DNA of 64,000 nucleotides from Streptomyces netropsis. Its GTDB lineage: Bacteria > Actinomycetota > Actinomycetes > Streptomycetales > Streptomycetaceae. Made by a program: the position numbers and the translations under genes. The DNA is taken from NCBI RefSeq assembly GCF_014203545.1, contig NZ_JACHJG010000010.1, forward strand, positions 124,001-188,000, in the 5' to 3' direction. Under the pieces are notes generated by a model. It worked only from the letters and a program-made list of their open reading frames with translations, ran no database searches and was not told the DNA's origin. Positions 60,473 through 64,000 of this stretch are shown here, one piece after another; positions within the stretch are counted from its first letter, which is position 1, and every line of letters begins with the position of its first letter.

Positions 60473-61348
60473 CTACGGAAAAGCGAGCGCGTCACGGCCG
60501 AGGGGAGGTACGAGCCCCTCGGCCGCGGCACGCGTGAGCAGTCCGCGCACCGCCGCGTAGCCGGCCTCGCCGAGGCCGGCCGTGAATTCGTTGACGTACA
60601 GCCCGATGTGCTGGTCCGCGACCGCCGGGTCCATCTCCTGTGCGTGCTCCAGCACATACGGCCGCGAGACCAGCGGGTCGTCCCAGGCCATGCGCACCGA
60701 CGTCCGCGCCGCCTCGGCCAGTTCGCGCAGCCGCTCGGCTCCCAGCGAGCGCTTGGCGATGATCGCGCCGAGCGGGATGGGCAGCCCGGTGGTCGACTCC
60801 CAGTGCTCGCCCATGTCGGCGAGGCAGGTCAGCCCGTAGTCCTGATACGTGAACCGGGCCTCGTGGATCACAAGACCCGCGTCCACCTTGCCGTCCCGGA
60901 CGGCCGGCATGATCTCGTGGAACGGCAGCACGACGACCTCGCCGACACCGCCCGGCACCTCGGTGGCGGCCCACAGCCGGAAGAGCAGATACGCGGTCGA
61001 GCGCTCGCTCGGCACGGCGACCGTCTTCCCCGCCAGATCGGCGCCGCTCCCGCCGTCCAGGGTCAGCACCAGCGGCCCGCAGCCCCGGCCGAGCGCACCG
61101 CCGCACGGCAGCAGCGCGTACTCCTCCAGCACCCACGGCAGCACCGCGTACGACACCTTCAGCACGTCGAACTCGCCGCGCTCGGCCATGCCGTTGGTGA
61201 TGTCGATGTCCGCGAACGTGACGTCCAGGGCGGGCGCGCCCGGCACCCGGCCGTGCGCCCAGGCGTCGAAGACGAAAGTGTCGTTCGGGCAGGGCGAGTA
61301 CGCGATCTTCAGGGGCTCGCTCATGGGCTCGCTCAGGGCCTCGTTCAT
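60473..61348 (-). CDS. mqnD: 1,4-dihydroxy-6-naphthoate synthase of the futalosine pathway
   Basis: 291 residues starting at an ATG overlapping the mqnB stop (ATGA); an ATG at 61324 (MSEPLKIAYSPCPND) gives 283. The MqnD motifs are KIAYSPCPNDTFVFDAWAHG, DVLKVSYAVLPWVLEEY and VVLPFHEIMPAVRDGKVDAG, followed by LVIHEARFTY with its catalytic His. It converts cyclic dehypoxanthine futalosine to dihydroxynaphthoate on the way to menaquinone. It shares an operon with mqnB. mqnA and mqnC are not in the window. Confidence 0.94.
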   Translation of the reverse strand: MNEALSEPMSEPLKIAYSPCPNDTFVFDAWAHGRVPGAPALDVTFADIDITNGMAERGEFDVLKVSYAVLPWVLEEYALLPCGGALGRGCGPLVLTLDGGSGADLAGKTVAVPSERSTAYLLFRLWAATEVPGGVGEVVVLPFHEIMPAVRDGKVDAGLVIHEARFTYQDYGLTCLADMGEHWESTTGLPIPLGAIIAKRSLGAERLRELAEAARTSVRMAWDDPLVSRPYVLEHAQEMDPAVADQHIGLYVNEFTAGLGEAGYAAVRGLLTRAAAEGLVPPLGRDALAFP

Positions 61349-62061
61349 GGGGTGACCTCGGCTTTCTCGGCGGGTGGCACGACGAGTGCGGACGGGATCC
61401 GCCGGAACGCGTCCGTGAGCGCGGCCAGCGCGTCCCCGATCCGCCAGGCGGCCCGGTCACGCGGGCCGACCGCGTTGGAGACGGCACGCAGCTCCAGCGC
61501 CGGCACGCCGTGCGCGGCGGCGGCCTCGGCGACCCCGAACCCCTCCATGGCCTCGGCCAGCGCCTCCGGGTGGCGCGCCGTCAGCTCCGCGGCCCGCTCG
61601 GCGGTCCCGGTCACCGTGGAGACCGTCAGCACCTCACCGCGTGCCGCCCCGGTCGACTCGGCCACGGCCCGGACGAGCGCCTCGGGGGACCGGTGACCCG
61701 TCACCCCGAAACCCAGCTCGGTGGCCGACCGGAAGCCGTCGGCCGTCTGCGCGCCCAGATCGGCGGCGACGATGGCGTCGGACACGACGAGGGAGGCCAG
61801 GGGCGCGCCGGGCTGGAAACCGCCCGCGATGCCCGCGGAGACCACCAGGTCGTAGCGGTCCCCGGCCAGCTCGGCCGCGGTCAGCGCGGTCGCGGCCCCC
61901 GCCGCCGCGGCGGCGGGACCGACGCCGGCGGCCAGCACGTCGAAGCGCGCCGTGCGGTGCAGGGTCGCACCGCCCGGCAGCGGGACCTCCGCGTGGCGCG
62001 GCGAAGCGGCCGTCACCGCGTCACGCTCGGCGGGTACGGCCGTCACCACGAGTACGCGCAT
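61345..62061 (-). CDS. mqnB: Futalosine hydrolase
   Basis: 238 residues, MTA/SAH-nucleosidase fold. N-terminal RVLVVTAVPAERDAV, the purine-binding LVVSAGIAGGFQPGAPLASL and VSDAIVAADLGAQ, and the catalytic region AEAMEGFGVAEAAAAHGVPA with the nucleoside-site Glu. It hydrolyses futalosine to hypoxanthine and dehypoxanthine futalosine in menaquinone synthesis. Its stop overlaps the mqnD start, and the DUF2771 lipoprotein gene precedes it 18 bases away. Confidence 0.94.
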   Translation of the reverse strand: MRVLVVTAVPAERDAVTAASPRHAEVPLPGGATLHRTARFDVLAAGVGPAAAAAGAATALTAAELAGDRYDLVVSAGIAGGFQPGAPLASLVVSDAIVAADLGAQTADGFRSATELGFGVTGHRSPEALVRAVAESTGAARGEVLTVSTVTGTAERAAELTARHPEALAEAMEGFGVAEAAAAHGVPALELRAVSNAVGPRDRAAWRIGDALAALTDAFRRIPSALVVPPAEKAEVTP

Positions 62062-62079
62062 CAGCGGGCCCCGGCGGGT

Positions 62080-62547
62080 TCAGTCGTTGTCGAGTTCGAG
62101 CTTGACGTTCCACACGCCGTCGCTCGTGACCACGGAGAGGACGGTGGTCTTCTCCATGCGCTGGGCCTGCTGGTTGACGAAGAGCGACTGACCGTCCAGG
62201 GACGTGTAGGTCTGCTTCGTCTGGGCGGTCTTCTGCACGCCGCCCGTGGCCACGATCCAGCCCTCGTCGGCGATCTTCGGCTCGACGCCGACGCGCACCT
62301 TGTCGCCCGGCTTCACCTTGATGGTCTTGGGTGCCTTGCTCGACAGGCACTTGGTCAGCGCGGCCTCGTCGAGCTTGGTGCCCTCGTCGAGGCAGACGGC
62401 CTCGGTGGTCACCGTGTTCGTACCCACGGTCACGGTCGCCAGCGGCGTCGGCTTGTCGCAGGCGGAGAGGGCGACGAGCCCGAAGGTCACGGCACCGACG
62501 GCGGCAGCGGCACGGCGGCGCTTGCCTCGGATAAACGCAGCGGTCAT
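62080..62547 (-). CDS. DUF2771 lipoprotein
   Basis: 155 residues with a lipobox (LVALSACDK; Cys30), so it is a surface lipoprotein, anchored after cleavage before Cys30. The mature part is a small beta-rich domain (VTVGTNTVTTEAVC, DKVRVGVEPKIADEGWIVAT, SVVTSDGVWNVKLEL), which is the DUF2771 pattern. A Cys pair (AVCLDEG and TKCLSSK) may form a disulfide. It lies at the head of the menaquinone operon, 27 bases after the MFS gene stop; its role there is unknown. Confidence 0.85.
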   Translation of the reverse strand: MTAAFIRGKRRRAAAAVGAVTFGLVALSACDKPTPLATVTVGTNTVTTEAVCLDEGTKLDEAALTKCLSSKAPKTIKVKPGDKVRVGVEPKIADEGWIVATGGVQKTAQTKQTYTSLDGQSLFVNQQAQRMEKTTVLSVVTSDGVWNVKLELDND

Positions 62548-62573
62548 GCGGGCAGGCTATCGGGCCCGTCCGC

Positions 62574-63998
62574 TCACGCCACGCGCGGGTGCGGCGAGCC
62601 GCGCCGGGCAGCCGTCAGCAGGCCCCGCACGGCGGTCGCCACGCCGAGCGCGAGGAACCCCGCCGCGACCGACATGCCCAGTACGCCGTTGAGCGGCAGC
62701 AGGATGCCGATCGCCCCGCCGACCACCCAGGACATCTGCAGCAGCGTCTCGGAACGGGCGAACGCCGACGTCCGCACCTCCTCCGGCACGTCCCGCTGGA
62801 TGAGCGAGTCCAGCGACTGCTTGCCGAGCGCCTGCGAGATGCCCGCGACGGCCGCCACGGCACCGATCGCGACCGGGCTGTAGAGGACGGCCGCGGTGAC
62901 CACCATCGCCAGGGACATGGACAGCACCAGCGCGATCATCGCCTCCGGCCCGCGCGAGCGCAGCAGCGCGCCGATGGCCGTGCCCAGCGCGTTCCCCCCG
63001 CCCGCCGCGACCGCGACGACACCCAGCGACATGGCCGGGCTCAGCCCCCCGAGCGGGTGAACCCGGAGCATGAAGGCCAGGAAGAAGGTGAGGAAGCCCG
63101 ACAACATGCGCATCGCGCTGTTCGCCTGGAGGCCGTGCAGCACCGAGCTGCCCACCGTGCGCAGCCCGGGCTTCTTGTTCTTCTTCCCCTGAGTCCCCTG
63201 TTTCCCGTTTTTCCCGTTCCTCTCCGGCTTCCCGGCCCGCGGGTGGCGGATCGGCCGGTGCTCGCCCGACACCAGGCGCGCCCGGGCCTCGCCCTTCGCC
63301 GAGTCGACCTTGTGCGGCAGCGTGAAGGACAGGAAGGTGCCGAACGCGAACACCGCGCACGCCCCGTACAGCGGATACTCCGGCCCCAGCTGATGCAGCC
63401 CCGCACCCAGCGGGGCCGCCAGTCCCGTGGCCAGCAGGCCCCCGAGCGTCACCCGGGAATTCGCCTTGACCAGCGAGATGCGTGGCGGCAGCAGCCGGGG
63501 CACCACGGCGGACCGCACCACCCCGTACGCCTTCGAGGCCACCAGTACGCCGAGCGCCGCCGGATACAGCTCCAGGCCGCCCGTCGCCACCGCGCCCGAC
63601 ATGGTCAGCGCGAGCAGCGCCCGGGTCAGCATCGCGCCCGCCATCGCCGCCCGGCGGCCGTGCGGGACGCGGTCCAGCAGCGGCCCGATCACCGGGGCGA
63701 GCAGCGCGAAGGGTGCCATGGTGACCGCCAGGTACAGCGCCACCCGCCCGCGCGCCTGGTCGGTGGGTACGGAGAAGAAGACCGTGGACGCCAGCGCGAT
63801 CGTGATCATCATGTCGCCGGCGGAATTCACCGCGTGCAGCTCGATCAGTTTGCCGAGCCCGGACTCGCCCGCGCCGTGCGCGTGCGTGGCTTTACGGACC
63901 CCGCGGGCCGCCCCTGTGAAAGGGCTGCGCAAAACCCGGCCGACGCCCCGGCCCGCACGGCGGAGCGGACCGCCTTCGGCTGACCGGATGGCTCCCAC
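62574..63998 (-). CDS. MFS transporter, start near the window edge
   Basis: 474 residues from a GTG two bases before the window end, so the true start may lie further upstream. Twelve membrane segments are predicted, interrupted by a strongly basic Lys/Asn-rich cytoplasmic loop (RNGKNGKQGTQGKKNKKPG, about residues 260-280). The core motifs of the family (GPLLDRVPHGRRAAM; VKANSRVTLGG) are present. The substrate is unknown. The gene runs into the DUF2771-mqnB-mqnD block with 26 bases between stop and start, so all four could be one transcript. Confidence 0.8.
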   Translation of the reverse strand: MGAIRSAEGGPLRRAGRGVGRVLRSPFTGAARGVRKATHAHGAGESGLGKLIELHAVNSAGDMMITIALASTVFFSVPTDQARGRVALYLAVTMAPFALLAPVIGPLLDRVPHGRRAAMAGAMLTRALLALTMSGAVATGGLELYPAALGVLVASKAYGVVRSAVVPRLLPPRISLVKANSRVTLGGLLATGLAAPLGAGLHQLGPEYPLYGACAVFAFGTFLSFTLPHKVDSAKGEARARLVSGEHRPIRHPRAGKPERNGKNGKQGTQGKKNKKPGLRTVGSSVLHGLQANSAMRMLSGFLTFFLAFMLRVHPLGGLSPAMSLGVVAVAAGGGNALGTAIGALLRSRGPEAMIALVLSMSLAMVVTAAVLYSPVAIGAVAAVAGISQALGKQSLDSLIQRDVPEEVRTSAFARSETLLQMSWVVGGAIGILLPLNGVLGMSVAAGFLALGVATAVRGLLTAARRGSPHPRVA

Positions 63999-64000
63999 CA

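Overview
The window is very GC-rich (roughly 70 percent). It has GTG starts, rare TTA codons, TerD, GGDEF and SAM-riboswitch families and a two-step futalosine gene pair, all of which point to a Streptomyces chromosome. The order (TerD, ArfB-like, CdgB-like, nagA/nagK, otsB/otsA, threonine-synthase-like gene plus sulfur carrier, cold-shock, groEL, ... mqnD/mqnB) resembles, from memory, the conserved core around SCO42xx-SCO43xx of S. coelicolor. I see no integrase, transposase, rRNA, tRNA or CRISPR array. The region is core chromosome with small accessory patches.

Layout. 0-9.4 kb: an MMPL exporter, a Xaa-Pro-type peptidase, a GNAT enzyme, a SigJ/ECF41-type sigma factor, a DHA2 exporter, a zinc-less quinone oxidoreductase and a pentapeptide-repeat protein. 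9.4-16.2 kb: a secreted M4 protease, a two-component pair with a divergent secreted HbpS-like haem-binding protein (the SenS/SenR/HbpS arrangement), a second GNAT enzyme and an MT0933-type antitoxin. 16.3-17.4 kb: a lower-GC accessory patch with a Phd-type antitoxin, an unrecognised partner carrying a TTA codon, and a converging small ORF. 17.6-22.6 kb: TerD, ArfB-like release factor, flavin reductase, the diguanylate cyclase CdgB (behind a near-perfect CRP-type palindrome) and a cell-wall/sugar-binding membrane protein.

22.6-29.7 kb is an amino-sugar catabolic block: ROK kinase, NagA deacetylase, SIS isomerase, PfkB-type kinase and class II aldolase, with a divergent sugar-binding lipoprotein. 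A DasR-type operator precedes the kinase. 29.7-33.7 kb holds trehalose synthesis (otsA, otsB) and glucosyl-3-phosphoglycerate synthase. 33.8-35.6 kb is the most interesting core unit: a SAM-I-like riboswitch with an extra hairpin, followed by a threonine-synthase homologue and a ThiS/MoaD-like sulfur carrier. This is the metM-metO arrangement for direct homocysteine formation from O-phosphohomoserine. 36-40.4 kb has a cold-shock protein, groEL behind two CIRCE-like elements, and a regulator-murQ unit.

40.4-47.3 kb is a mix of small unknown genes, two MFS exporters, an unusual lower-GC membrane/GAF-like protein, an HD-domain protein, CutC (with a DasR-like site over its start codon) and an ArsR repressor. 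47.5-55.7 kb carries three DNA/RNA-polymerase-associated helicase-type genes (HelD-like, XPB-like, helicase-C3), two very small ORFs and a HAAS-like membrane protein. 55.8-59.8 kb is a siderophore ABC importer (two FecCD permeases and an ATPase) divergent from a HAD phosphatase, with an iron-box-like sequence between. 60-64 kb has an extended cold-shock protein, menaquinone genes mqnD and mqnB, a DUF2771 lipoprotein and an MFS protein reaching the window edge.

Two families of dispersed intergenic repeats run through the window (four and two copies). One copy forms a perfect 66-bp palindrome and two have grown into the 3' ends of coding sequences.
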